A stretch of DNA of 64,000 nt from Streptomyces lasiicapitis (GCF_014646335.1 NZ_BMNG01000003.1:598151-662150), one strand, 5' to 3'. Positions 35,563 to 44,244 are shown, numbered from the stretch's first letter. Program-made: numbers and translations. Notes: generated by a model not told the origin, from the sequence alone.

Positions 35563-37041
35563 GTGGCGACCAAGCCCAGGTTCACCAAGCAAGGCAACAC
35601 CCCACAGCCCGAAGGGACCCCACATCCCGACGGAACCCCCCTGGCCGAAGGGCCCCCACACCCCGTCGACGAGAAGCTCCCCGCGCTGAAGATGGCCACC
35701 ACCGGCCTCCAGCACGTCGCCGCCATGTACGCGGGCGTCGTCGCGCCGCCGCTTATCGTGGGCGCGGCCGTAGGCCTGTCGGCGAAGGAACTCACCTTCC
35801 TCACCGGAGCGTGTCTGTTCACGGCCGGTCTCGCGACCTTCCTGCAGACGCTCGGCATCTGGAAGATCGGCGCACGACTGCCGTTCGTCAACGGCGTCAC
35901 CTTCGCCGGTGTCGCGCCCATGCTCGCCGTCGTCGACTCGACGAAGGATAAGGACGACGCGCTGCCGATCATCTTCGGCGCGGTGATCGTCGCGGGACTC
36001 CTCGGCTTCATAGCCGCGCCGTTCTTCTCCAAGATGGTCCGCTTCTTCCCGCCCGTGGTCACGGGCACGGTCATCACGCTCATCGGCATCTCCCTGATGC
36101 CGGTGGCCTTCGGCTGGATGCAGGGCCCGAATCCGGCGGCCGGCGACTACGGCTCGACCAAGTACCTGTCCCTGGCCGGCGCCACGCTCGTCATCGTGCT
36201 GCTCCTGCGCCGCTTCACGCGCGGCTTCGTGAAGCAGATCGCGGTGCTCCTCGGCCTGGTCATCGGCACGCTGGTGGCGATCCCCTTCGACGTCACGGAC
36301 TTCGCCCCGGTCGCCGACGCGGACGTGGTCGGCTTCCCGACGCCGTTCCACTTCGGCGCCCCGCAGTTCGCCGCCGCCGCGATCGTCTCCCTCTGTGTCG
36401 TCATGGTCGTCTCCATGACCGAGTCGACGGCCGACATGCTCGCCCTCGGCGAGATCGTGGACCGCCCCGCCGACGAGAAGACCATCGCCGCGGGACTGCG
36501 TGCCGACACCCTCGGCTCCGCCGTCAGCCCGCTCTTCAACGGCTTCATGTGCAGCGCGTTCGCGCAGAACATCGGCCTGGTCGCGATGACGAAGATCCGC
36601 AGCCGGTACGTCGTCGCCACCGGCGGCGGCTTCCTGGTCCTGATGGGCCTGTGCCCGATGGCCGCCTCGCTCATCGCGGTGGTGCCGCGCCCGGTGCTCG
36701 GCGGCGCGGGCGTCGTCCTGTTCGGCTCGGTCGCCGCGAGCGGCATCCAGACCCTCGTCAAGGCGGGCCTGGAGAAGGACAACAACGTCCTGATCGTCGC
36801 CGTCTCGCTGGCCGTCGGCCTCATCCCGATCTCCGCGCCGGAGTTCTACCACGCGTTCCCGGAGACCGCGAAGATCATCCTCGACTCCGGCATCTCCACC
36901 GGCTGCGTCGCCGCGGTCGTCCTGAACCTCCTCTTCAACCACACCGGCAAGGGCGGCGAGGCCGACGAGGTCACGGCACCGATGGAACCGGGAGGAGAGA
37001 TCTCGGAGACACGGGTGCCGAAGCAGGCCGCGGCACACTGA
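35563..37041 (+). CDS. Second NCS2 nucleobase permease
   Basis: 492 residues from GTG at 35563, five bases after GGAGGAG. It is a paralogue of the permease at 32454: QHVAAMYAGVVAPPLIVG, MVVSMTESTADMLALGEI and AFAQNIGLVAMTKIRSR align with the same positions. The signature has TK in place of TR, which fits a different purine. The N-terminal leader is made of 6-residue repeats (PEGTPH, PDGTPL, AEGPPH) from 18-bp DNA units, ending in the same HPVDEKL as the first permease. It has its own leader region with hairpins upstream. Confidence 0.92.
   Translation: MATKPRFTKQGNTPQPEGTPHPDGTPLAEGPPHPVDEKLPALKMATTGLQHVAAMYAGVVAPPLIVGAAVGLSAKELTFLTGACLFTAGLATFLQTLGIWKIGARLPFVNGVTFAGVAPMLAVVDSTKDKDDALPIIFGAVIVAGLLGFIAAPFFSKMVRFFPPVVTGTVITLIGISLMPVAFGWMQGPNPAAGDYGSTKYLSLAGATLVIVLLLRRFTRGFVKQIAVLLGLVIGTLVAIPFDVTDFAPVADADVVGFPTPFHFGAPQFAAAAIVSLCVVMVVSMTESTADMLALGEIVDRPADEKTIAAGLRADTLGSAVSPLFNGFMCSAFAQNIGLVAMTKIRSRYVVATGGGFLVLMGLCPMAASLIAVVPRPVLGGAGVVLFGSVAASGIQTLVKAGLEKDNNVLIVAVSLAVGLIPISAPEFYHAFPETAKIILDSGISTGCVAAVVLNLLFNHTGKGGEADEVTAPMEPGGEISETRVPKQAAAH
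35599..35670 (+). repeat. 18-bp tandem repeat in the second permease leader
   Basis: Four degenerate 18-bp units starting ACCCCACAGCCCGAAGGG encode a Pro/Gly-rich leader. The unit is unrelated to that of the first permease but has the same length. Confidence 0.75.
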
Positions 37042-37044
37042 CCC

Positions 37045-37079
37045 GTCGCGGGGCGGCGCCCTCGGGCCCGCCCCGCGAC
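37045..37079. terminator. Bidirectional terminator after the second permease
   Basis: GTCGCGGGGCGG and CCGCCCCGCGAC form a perfect 12-bp stem between the permease and the convergent hydrolase gene. Confidence 0.8.
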
Positions 37080-37083
37080 CGCG

Positions 37084-37932
37084 TCAGCTCCCGGCCCCGG
37101 CCAGCGCGTCCACGATCGGCCCGGTGTCGAGCGGCCCCATGTGGGGCGCCGCCGGGAAGCTCCGGACCCGGAACGTGTTGTCCGGCGTCCGCTCGTCCGC
37201 CGTCCGGATCATGCGGTCCTGGAGCGCCAGGGGGATGAGCCGGTCCTTGCCGAAGCGCAGATACGTACGCGGAACGCGGCCCCAGGTCGCGACCTCGCCG
37301 ACGGAGGGGTCGCCGTTCACACGGAACGCCTCGTCCGGCTGCAGTCCGGCCAGCACGCGCAGGAAGTCGACGTCCGCGTAGTCCGCGCAGAACATCTCCT
37401 TGAACACCGCGAGGTCCTTGGCGTCGCCGCTGCGGAAGTTGAGCCGCAGCACCCCGAGCTTCGCCGGGTCGCCGATGACCTGCTCGGCGGGCACGACCGC
37501 GGTGGCGGCCTCGGGTGCGGTCATGATGTCGTTGATGCTGGGCAAGTCGGGGCTGAAGCAGACCGCCGACATGTAGACCAGGTGCTCCAGGAGTTCGGGC
37601 ACGGCGTTCGCCACCCGGGTGACGGACAAGCCGCCCATGCTGTGTCCGACGAGGACCACCCGCCCGCCGGGCGCGGCGTGCGCCGCCCGGCGCACCGCCT
37701 GGGTGACGCGCCGCTCGAAGTCGTCCAGGCCGACATCCGCGAGCGGCGTCGGCTCGGTCGCGAGCGCGTCCGGATCCTGGGTCTGATAGGAGAGGGGCAA
37801 GTGGACCTCCGCGCCGTGCAACGGCTGGTCCACCGCGACGACGCGGTGCCCACGAAGGCCCAACTCCCTTGCGATGGGCGCCCAGAAGGCGCCCGCGCTG
37901 TGGCTGCCATGTACCAGTACGTACGCAGTCAT
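37084..37932 (-). CDS. Alpha/beta hydrolase (esterase/hydroxynitrile lyase-like)
   Basis: 282 residues from ATG at 37932. The oxyanion region VLVHGSHSAGAFW and the nucleophile elbow VGHSMGG (Ser98) are clear; the His is probably in FPAAPHMGPLDT near residue 265. The N-terminal layout (MTAYVLVHGSHSAGAFW) resembles salicylate esterase/hydroxynitrile-lyase-like alpha/beta hydrolases. No signal peptide is present, so it is cytoplasmic. It stands alone between the purine island and the repeat-disrupted region. Substrate cannot be inferred. Confidence 0.85.
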   Translation of the reverse strand: MTAYVLVHGSHSAGAFWAPIARELGLRGHRVVAVDQPLHGAEVHLPLSYQTQDPDALATEPTPLADVGLDDFERRVTQAVRRAAHAAPGGRVVLVGHSMGGLSVTRVANAVPELLEHLVYMSAVCFSPDLPSINDIMTAPEAATAVVPAEQVIGDPAKLGVLRLNFRSGDAKDLAVFKEMFCADYADVDFLRVLAGLQPDEAFRVNGDPSVGEVATWGRVPRTYLRFGKDRLIPLALQDRMIRTADERTPDNTFRVRSFPAAPHMGPLDTGPIVDALAGAGS

Positions 37933-38022
37933 GCTCGCGAACGTAGGCGGCGGGGCCGCCGTGGAGCAACAGGTTTTAGGCCCGGTGCCCCGCAACCCCG
38001 CACCCCGCACCCCGCGCTCGCC

Positions 38023-38490
38023 TCAGCGGCAGAGCCCCGAGGTGCTGACCGAGCCGCCCGCGTTCTCGTCGTCCGTGCCGAGCAGCGCCGGTCCGCCCCC
38101 GGGCAGACAGTCCACGGCCTCGACCTTGTATCCCTTGAACTGCTCAAGGGAGTCACGGTTCTGACGGATCGACAGGGCCACGCTGCCGTCAGTCCGTACG
38201 GTGAGGCGCCCCGCGTCGTTCACCGCCGAGTCGAAGGGCCCGTCGTCGCCCGCGTCCGCCGCCGAGCCCACCAGGAGGCGGCCCGTCCCGGTGACCGCGA
38301 TGTCGGAGACGTGGCGGATGTCGCCGTCCGGGTACGGGGCCCGGTACGTGGCCTTGCGTACGGCGCCGAACTTCATGTCGCCGTACGCGTTGACGGAGAA
38401 GGGCGCCGCGAACACCGTCGCCGGACGCCCCGCACCGTCGCCCCGGTCGGCCCAGACGGCTGCCAACCTGCCGCCCTGTTCCGCGCGCGG
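38023..38490 (-). pseudogene. C-terminal remnant of a hypothetical protein
   Basis: The frame reads EQGGRLAAVWADRGDG, then VNAYGDMKFGAVRKATYRAP, DIRHVSDIAVTGTGRLLVGS and a C-terminus rich in Gly/Asp ending SGLCR. The blade-like strand pattern suggests the end of a beta-propeller or secreted protein. The upstream part runs directly into the dispersed repeat element, with no credible start codon or ribosome site (only a TTG at 38466). I consider it a truncated gene; a short functional protein is not excluded. The parent family is not recognised. Confidence 0.5.
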
Positions 38491-38494
38491 GCGC

Positions 38495-38655
38495 CCCTTC
38501 CCGTAACCAGGGGGCTGCCGCCCCCTGGACCCCCGCCATCGCCGCTTCGCGGCTCGTCCTCAAACGCCGGACGGGCTGTCTATAGCCCCTCCGGCGTTTG
38601 AGGAGCGGGGGTCTGGGGGCAGAGCCCCCAGTTTCGGGAAGGGGCGGGGTGGGGG
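38495..38655. repeat. Dispersed intergenic repeat element, copy 1
   Basis: About 160 bp beginning CTTCCCGTAACCAG and ending CAGTTTCGGGAAG. It contains 14-bp arms CCTCAAACGCCGGA (38558-38571) and TCCGGCGTTTGAGG (38590-38603) and other GC-rich hairpins such as CTGGGGGCAGAGCCCCCAG. A nearly identical inverted copy lies at 57302-57478 and the beginning of a third at 63955-64000. Confidence 0.85.
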
Positions 38656-38790
38656 AAGGGCCAGCGCAGCGTCGACACCGCCTCTGTCAAAGTCGACGGC
38701 ACGCCCGGGAGCAAGGTGTGTTCGCCGTCGCGTACCACGTGGCGGCCGCCCACCACCGTGTGGCGGACATCGACCGCGGAAGCCGATTTT
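38583..38790 (-). pseudogene. C-terminal remnant of a formimidoylglutamate-deiminase-like amidohydrolase
   Basis: On the minus strand SAVDVRHTVVGGRHVVRDGE, then HTLLPGVPSTLTEAVSTLRW, is the very typical last 40 residues of HutF-type amidohydrolases. The frame then runs into the repeat element, where it stops. Upstream, DGWRSVGAGIKIGF lies in a different frame and may be a shifted earlier piece. The metal-binding and catalytic parts are missing, so this is a remnant. Confidence 0.55.
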
Positions 38791-38970
38791 GATGCCGGCG
38801 CCGACCGAGCGCCAGCCGTCCACGGCTCCCGCGCTCGTGGGGACGGCGGCGGCGACGGCGGTGGCTGTCGCGGCGGCGCCCGGAGGCACCCCCCGATGCC
38901 TGCGAGCGCCCCGCGCCGGGCAGCGCCTTCTCGCCGCTCGCCCGGCGCCCACCCGGCGGTCAGCCGGCGG

Positions 38971-39852
38971 TCAGCCGCCGATGCGGAACGACTCCCCGTA
39001 CACCTTCCAGTCCAGCGGCGGGTTCAGGTTCAGGTTCTTCTTGTTGAGGAACACGCGCTGCGCGGTGTCCACGCGGCTGGTGTCCTCGTGGGCCTCCTCC
39101 TGCTTCATCGCCCACACCCGCGCGTCCAGGAACGCGTGGAGGTACTTGACCTCGTCGCCGCCCTGCGTCGGGGGCTTGGCCTTGGTGAGGGCGCGCTTGC
39201 GGATGTTGGTGAAGCTCGTCCTGTCGCCGCCGTCGCCGTGCATGACGATCGCGTCGTAGTAGGCGAACTGGCCGAGCGTGCCGATGCCGTCGGCCTTGCC
39301 CTGCTTGACCGCCGGGTTGAAGTAGACGCGGTCGCGCTCGTCGTTCTGGGCCTGCTGGAAGGCCGGGTCCTTCGCCGCCTTCTCCCAGTCCTTGGTGAAG
39401 TTCGGGTCAAGGCCCTCGTGCGAGTCGGAGCCGTCGACCTCGCGCAGCGCGGGCAGGTACTTCTCCAGTACGTTGCCGGGCTTGCGCTTCGCGTACAGCT
39501 CGACGAGGTCGAGCATGTCGCCGGTGCCGGAACAGAAGCCGATGATGCCGGCGGTGTAGCCGCGGCCGTCGCCTATGTCCTCGATGTACTTGTACTGCGC
39601 CTTCCAGTCCAATGAGGAGTTCTCCGCGCTGGAGACCAGCTTCATCGCGATCTCCTTCTTCGCCGGGTCGTCGAGCCCCGTGGCGGCGGAGTGCGCGGGA
39701 GCGGACTTGGCGGCCGGGGCGGGGCCCTCGGGTGCGGGGGCGGCGCCGGCGACCTGGGTCACGGCGAGTGGCCCGGCGACGAGGGCGGCGCCGATGAGGC
39801 CGATGGCAGCACGTCGCGAGAGGCGGCGGTTGGGCGTGCGGTGGGTGTGCAA
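38971..39852 (-). CDS. csn: Secreted GH46 chitosanase
   Basis: 293 residues from TTG at 39852, six bases after GGAGG. A Tat-type signal (RRLSRRAAIGLIGAALVAG) leads to a Pro/Ala-rich linker and the mature enzyme from about residue 58. Glu77 in SSAENSS and Asp95 in EDIGDGRGYTAG are the two catalytic residues, spaced 18 apart as in the N174 enzyme (Glu22/Asp40). It cleaves chitosan outside the cell. Its promoter region has a palindrome of the kind reported for chitosanase control. Length and motifs indicate an intact gene. Confidence 0.95.
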   Translation of the reverse strand: MHTHRTPNRRLSRRAAIGLIGAALVAGPLAVTQVAGAAPAPEGPAPAAKSAPAHSAATGLDDPAKKEIAMKLVSSAENSSLDWKAQYKYIEDIGDGRGYTAGIIGFCSGTGDMLDLVELYAKRKPGNVLEKYLPALREVDGSDSHEGLDPNFTKDWEKAAKDPAFQQAQNDERDRVYFNPAVKQGKADGIGTLGQFAYYDAIVMHGDGGDRTSFTNIRKRALTKAKPPTQGGDEVKYLHAFLDARVWAMKQEEAHEDTSRVDTAQRVFLNKKNLNLNPPLDWKVYGESFRIGG

Positions 39853-39894
39853 CGGGGCCTCCGGGTGGGGGGAGTTCAGCGTTCCGCTGTCTGT

Positions 39895-39940
39895 TAGGAA
39901 GGTTTCCTACCAGAGTTTGAGGATGACGTATACCCGTCAA
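39895..39940 (-). promoter_or_regulatory. Chitosanase promoter with operator-like palindrome
   Basis: TAGGAA-GGT-TTCCTA (39895-39909) is a perfect palindrome about 45 bp before the chitosanase start. On the minus strand TTGACG (39940-39935) is a -35 candidate with AACTCT 17 bp on, so the palindrome falls just after the start point. Chitosanase genes of Streptomyces are reported to be repressed by the ROK protein CsnR at similar AGGAAA-type palindromes (from memory). Confidence 0.55.
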
Positions 39941-40208
39941 GCGCCGATCGGTTCGGCGAAGCGTTTCTCCCCTGCGGTCCCACGAGCCGCGTGGCGGACC
40001 CCGTACATGGCCGGACATCGCCCTAGGCGCTGCCTCACGCTGGTCCGTACTATCCCAACACCCTCAGCCTCCGCTCATCGCGCGCAGGCCGCTCGGCTCC
40101 CGCGCGAGGGCTGAGTCAGTTCCTCCCAGCACAGCTCCAACCCCCCTCCTCACGGCGGCCCGCTCCGCGCGCCTGCCGACGTGAGCCGAAGCAATGAATG
40201 GGAGAACC

Positions 40209-40853
40209 ATGTCCGCTGCACTACTCGCCGGCGGCGCGCTTGCCGCCCTGCTCGGCGCGGGCCTGCCCGCCGCCGACCCGTCGGGGTTCAGTGACCCGCC
40301 ACCGGACAAGATCGTGATCGACGTTGCCACCGTGAACGGCTCAGGATGCCCCAGAGGCACCGCGGCCGTGGCCGTCTCGGAGGACAACACCGCCTTCACC
40401 GTCACCTACAGCGACTACCTCGCCCAGGCGGGCGGCACCTCCGCGCCCACGGCGTTCCGCAAGAACTGCCAGCTCAGCCTGATCGTGCACGTCCCGCACG
40501 GCTTCACCTACGCGATTGCGAGCGCCGACTACCGCGGCTTCGCCTCACTGGAGAGGGGTGCCAAGGGCACCGAGAAGGCGTCGTACTACTTCCAGGGCTC
40601 CCCGGACACGGGGACCAAGACGCACGCCTTCAACGGCCCGGTCGCCGACAACTGGCAGGCCACCGACGAGACCGAGGTCACCCAGCTGGTCTGGGCGCCC
40701 TGCGGCAAGCTGCGCAACTTCAACATCAACACCGAGCTGCGCGTCGACCTCGGCACCTCGGACCGCACCAAGACCAGCTTCATGACGATGGACTCCACCG
40801 ACGGGGACATCAGCACCATCTACCGCGTGAAGTGGAAGGAGTGCCCGAACTGA
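40209..40853 (+). CDS. Secreted DUF4360 protein
   Basis: 214 residues from ATG at 40209, a few bases after GGGAGA; an in-frame ATG at 40194 is possible. A signal peptide (SAALLAGGALAALLGAGLPAA) precedes the DUF4360 domain, seen in VNGSGCPRGTAAVAVSEDNT, TVTYSDYLAQAG, FRKNCQLSLIVHVPHGFTYA and the C-terminal VWAPCGKLRNFNINTELRVD. Four cysteines (one pair around GCPRG and NCQL, another in the C-terminal half) probably form disulphides. DUF4360 proteins are widespread secreted proteins of actinomycetes and fungi with no established function. It converges on the GH89 gene. Confidence 0.85.
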   Translation: MSAALLAGGALAALLGAGLPAADPSGFSDPPPDKIVIDVATVNGSGCPRGTAAVAVSEDNTAFTVTYSDYLAQAGGTSAPTAFRKNCQLSLIVHVPHGFTYAIASADYRGFASLERGAKGTEKASYYFQGSPDTGTKTHAFNGPVADNWQATDETEVTQLVWAPCGKLRNFNINTELRVDLGTSDRTKTSFMTMDSTDGDISTIYRVKWKECPN

Positions 40854-40895
40854 CCGACCGTCGGTGAGGCACTGACTCGATTCCGGTGAGGGGGT

Positions 40896-40937
40896 CGCGC
40901 CCGCGGCGCACTTGTGCGCGAGCCGTCCGCGGGCGCG
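40896..40937. terminator. Bidirectional terminator between DUF4360 and GH89 genes
   Basis: CGCGCCCGCGG and CCGCGGGCGCG make a perfect 11-bp outer stem enclosing a second small stem (CGCAC-TT-GTGCG). Confidence 0.75.
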
Positions 40938-40977
40938 GCATCACTCCCCTCGCCGCGAGTGCGGCGCCTTGTCGGTG

Positions 40978-43242
40978 TCAGTCGGACTTGGCGAGTTCGT
41001 CGCGTACGAGCTTCGCGATCGCGTACGTGTCCCCGGTGGGCCGGACCGCGAGGCGCCCCGGGTCGCGGGCCCAGCGGTCCTCCAGGGCGAACCAGTCGGT
41101 TTCCTTGGGGTTCTTCGGGTCGCGGCCCTCGTCGAGTGCCGCGCGCAGCTCGGTGAAGTACGTCTTCCAGCGCAGCCGGTAGAGCCCGCCGACCAGGCCC
41201 GCCCACTCCCGGTTCGCGTAGTCCTTCAGGCCCTCGTCGGCCCCGGCGCGGGTGCCCCACACCGTCACCAACGACAGCTGGTCGTAGGCGAGTTGGTCCC
41301 GTTCGCGGGCGTCCGCACCCCAGTCGCGGGCGTCGGCCACCCAGCGGCCGAGCAGATGCCGCGCGTCGGTCGCCACGAGGCGGTCGAGGAGGTCGAGCAG
41401 CCCGAGCCAGGTGCGGGTGAGCGCGTCGAAGCGGGCGGTGTCGCCCTCGTCGTACGCCGACTTGATGCGCGGCAGCAGCACCCGGCTGCGGTTGGAAAGG
41501 GCCTGGCGCGCCACATCGAGCAGATCGCGGCGGTACGCGGACGACCTCCGCAACTCCCGCCGCACAAGCAGCAGTTCATCGAGGGCGGGCTCGAAGTCCG
41601 CCGCCTCGTACCGCAGTGCCTTCGGTGACCAGGACGCCGCCGACGTCACCGCGAGCCCCGGCCGCGCCCCGAAAAGGCCGTCGGCGCCCTCGGCCCACTT
41701 GTCGGCGCGCGTCGTGCCGTACGCGGTGCGGCGCAGCACGTCCCAGGCGGCCCTGGCGTGCGGGTCGGCCGCTCCGTAGCGGCTCACCGACCACGCGTCG
41801 AACCACCGCTTCAGATCCAGCTCGCCGTCCAACTCGGTGTCACGCCAAGGCAGTTCGGAGAAGAGGGCGAAGGCGGCGGGGTTGTTGTCGGCGGCCTCCG
41901 GCATCAGCGCGATGCCGCGCAGGGTACTGCCGTCCTTGGTGCGCCACTTCTCGTACAGCTCCGCCCAGTCCGGGGTGTTCGCGCCGAGGACGGTGTGCCC
42001 GCCGAAGTTCCAGATGGAGCCGAAGGTGTAGGGCGTGGAGCCCCAGTCGGACTCGCGGTCGGTGACGGTGGGGAAGCGGTCGGAGAGCCCGTCGACGACG
42101 AGCATGTGGGACCTGTCGACGGCGTCGGTGATGGCCTTCGGCGGGTTGTGCTGCCAGCCCAGGATCACCCAGACCGCGCCCGGATGCGCCGCCTGAAGGG
42201 CCTTCTCCACGCCCTTCGCGGCGTCCCCGACCGGCACGTCGCCGGGCTTGCCGCCCTCGTGAAGGAGGTCCATTTTGTACAGCGTCGAAGGACCGAACAG
42301 CTCGTCCTGCGTCCGGTAGAAGGCCGCGGCGACCCGCGCGAACGCGTCGGTGCGCGGATCCAGCCAGTCCGGTCTCGTGAAACCGACCCAGTCGCCCTGC
42401 GGTACGGTCCGCGCCCCCGGATTGCGGTCGGCGAACCCGGCGGGGACGGTGCCGAAGTAACCGGGCAGCACAGGTGTCATGCCCAGCTCACGTGCCCGGT
42501 CGGCAATGCGCCGCCCCAGGCGGGCGCGCTTGGCGAGCAACTGCCGTGACACGGGGTGCGGGAAGGACGACATGTTCTGCAGCAGCCACCACGGCTGGTG
42601 CGCCGGGCCCGGCACCCAGGACCGCAACTCCTCGTCCCCGTAACCGAATTCCTGGAACAGCCGGTGGTAGACGGCGTCGGCGCCCGCGTACACAAGCACT
42701 TCGTTGTAGCCGTGCAGAGCGAGTACGTCGAGTTCGTGCTCCCAGTACTGCCAGTCGGCGTAGGCGTTCGTATAGCCGTCGTTGGTGTCGTTGAGGACGA
42801 AGCGGTGCGGCACGTTCGCGCGTCTGGTGACGGGGGCGCCCGGGGCGGGCAGCGTGGCCGGGAGGTCGGTCTGGTCGCCCGCCCAGGTGATCGACGCGTG
42901 CGCGGTGTGCTTCAGATAGTGGTTCAGGCCGGTGAGCTGGACGGCGGCGGTGGGCCCGGACACGACGACGTGACCGCGCTTTCCGGACACCCGGAATGTG
43001 TCCCCGGCACCCGGCTCGCCCGCCACGGTCCTGAAGGTGATCTGCTCCCAGTGGCGGGGGAGCAGCCGCCGGGCCGCCGCGGTGGCCGCCGCCGCGGGCC
43101 CGGTCCCGGTGCGCGTGCGAACGGCCGTCCCCGGCGCCGGGCCCGGTGAACCCTGCGACGACGCGGGCGAACAGGCCACGGCGGCACCGGCCGTTCCGGC
43201 GAACGCGGTCAGTATGGTGCGGCGGCGGGGCGGGTGCGGCAT
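40978..43242 (-). CDS. GH89 alpha-N-acetylglucosaminidase, Tat lipoprotein
   Basis: 754 residues. The start RRRTILTAFAGTAGAAVACSP combines a twin-arginine signal with a lipobox (AVAC), so it is likely a lipoprotein outside the membrane. NAGLU domains follow: a small N-terminal domain (RHWEQITFRTV), a TIM barrel (YWEHELDVLALHGYNEVLVY, LYKMDLLHEGGKP, WVILGWQHNPP) and an all-helical C-terminal domain. Glu in DLLHEGG and Glu in LFSELPW correspond to the catalytic pair of human NAGLU-type enzymes. It releases alpha-linked GlcNAc from glycans such as mucin O-glycans or heparan. Its neighbours are also secreted glycosidases. Confidence 0.92.
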   Translation of the reverse strand: MPHPPRRRTILTAFAGTAGAAVACSPASSQGSPGPAPGTAVRTRTGTGPAAAATAAARRLLPRHWEQITFRTVAGEPGAGDTFRVSGKRGHVVVSGPTAAVQLTGLNHYLKHTAHASITWAGDQTDLPATLPAPGAPVTRRANVPHRFVLNDTNDGYTNAYADWQYWEHELDVLALHGYNEVLVYAGADAVYHRLFQEFGYGDEELRSWVPGPAHQPWWLLQNMSSFPHPVSRQLLAKRARLGRRIADRARELGMTPVLPGYFGTVPAGFADRNPGARTVPQGDWVGFTRPDWLDPRTDAFARVAAAFYRTQDELFGPSTLYKMDLLHEGGKPGDVPVGDAAKGVEKALQAAHPGAVWVILGWQHNPPKAITDAVDRSHMLVVDGLSDRFPTVTDRESDWGSTPYTFGSIWNFGGHTVLGANTPDWAELYEKWRTKDGSTLRGIALMPEAADNNPAAFALFSELPWRDTELDGELDLKRWFDAWSVSRYGAADPHARAAWDVLRRTAYGTTRADKWAEGADGLFGARPGLAVTSAASWSPKALRYEAADFEPALDELLLVRRELRRSSAYRRDLLDVARQALSNRSRVLLPRIKSAYDEGDTARFDALTRTWLGLLDLLDRLVATDARHLLGRWVADARDWGADARERDQLAYDQLSLVTVWGTRAGADEGLKDYANREWAGLVGGLYRLRWKTYFTELRAALDEGRDPKNPKETDWFALEDRWARDPGRLAVRPTGDTYAIAKLVRDELAKSD

Positions 43243-43406
43243 ACGGGGCTCCGGGGGTCGGGGCGGGCGCGGGAGAGTACCGGTGACTCGTGTCGTACCG
43301 AGGTGACTCTTGCCCGCCGCGGCCCCGTTCCGTAACCCTCGGGCCGGAGGTTGGCTGCCCCTTCATGCTCCGGCCGGACGCCGTTCGCCGCAGCGTCCCG
43401 GTTCGC

Positions 43407-44027
43407 TCAGGCCGGCGGCTGCGTCCGCCGGAAGTAGTCGTTGCCGCCCTGGCCGGGCCACTTGAACGTGAGCTGTCCGCCGCTGAGTGTGGCCGTTCCG
43501 CTGCCGACCTCGCCCATGCAGGTCGCGCGGATGACCATGGCGGAAGTGATGGTCCCCGGGCAGGACTTGCCGCCGGAGCGCATGTCCATCGAGGTGCCGT
43601 TGACGGTCAGGACGATGAGCCGCCCGCCCGAGCCGCGCGTCACGTGGTACCAGGTGCCCTGCACCGACTGCGGCCCGGTGGCGGGGCGCGTGGTCTTCTT
43701 CGGGGGCACGGCGGGGGCGCTGGCGCGGGGCCGGGTGGGGGTGGCGGCGGCGGTCGGGGTGCTGGTGCGCGCCGGGGTCGGCGACACGGTCGCCTTCGGC
43801 TTCTTCGTACGACTCGGGGTCGGCGACGCGGACTTCTTGGCGTCCTTCTTTGCGTCGGCCTTCTCGCCGTCGTCCTTCACGGGCGACTTCACGGACCCCG
43901 TGGACTTCGCCGCGCCCTCGTCGCCGGAGTCGTCGTCACCTCCGCATCCGGTCAGCGCGAGGGAGAGCACGGCGACGGCGCAGGTGGCAACGGTGGAAAT
44001 TCGGCTTCGGCTTCGACTACGGCGCAC
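43407..44027 (-). CDS. Lipoprotein, Thr/Pro/Lys-rich linker, unknown function
   Basis: 206 residues from GTG at 44027 (AGGA six bases upstream); an ATG at 44081 is less likely. A lipoprotein signal ends LSLALTGC, then a 90-residue low-complexity stretch rich in Lys, Ser, Thr, Ala and Pro spans the wall. A small C-terminal domain has GTWYHVTRGSGGRLIVLTVN and SCPGTITSAMVIRATCMG, with two cysteines. The domain looks like a small beta-sandwich seen in streptomycete lipoproteins; no function is known. It is divergent from the fucosidase gene. Confidence 0.75.
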   Translation of the reverse strand: MRRSRSRSRISTVATCAVAVLSLALTGCGGDDDSGDEGAAKSTGSVKSPVKDDGEKADAKKDAKKSASPTPSRTKKPKATVSPTPARTSTPTAAATPTRPRASAPAVPPKKTTRPATGPQSVQGTWYHVTRGSGGRLIVLTVNGTSMDMRSGGKSCPGTITSAMVIRATCMGEVGSGTATLSGGQLTFKWPGQGGNDYFRRTQPPA

Positions 44028-44215
44028 AGAGATGTCCTGAATTCCGGTTCTGGTGGGGGGACTTGGAGGAGCCTGCCACAACGCTGATCGCGAGATCCAG
44101 GGTCACCAAACATGTTCCGGAGATTAGTTCGGGTGCACCGTCGGCTATCAGGATTCATCGGACCAGATGGTGTCGTACGCCCGAAGTGACCCTGGGGAAG
44201 CCACCGTTCCCCCCA

Positions 44216-44244
44216 TTGACATCCGATGTATCCGCTCCTACGTT
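44216..44244 (+). promoter_or_regulatory. Fucosidase promoter with overlapping palindrome
   Basis: TTGACA (44216-44221), 17 bp, TACGTT (44239-44244): a good vegetative-type promoter. ACATC-C-GATGT (44219-44229) is a perfect inverted repeat over the -35 region, a probable repressor site. The ATG follows at 44278. Confidence 0.65.

Noticed and set aside
40200..40220. Leaderless or alternative start at 40194 for the DUF4360 gene
   Set aside because: The ATG at 40209 has a better placed GGGAGA and starts directly at the signal peptide; the longer form is kept only as a possibility.
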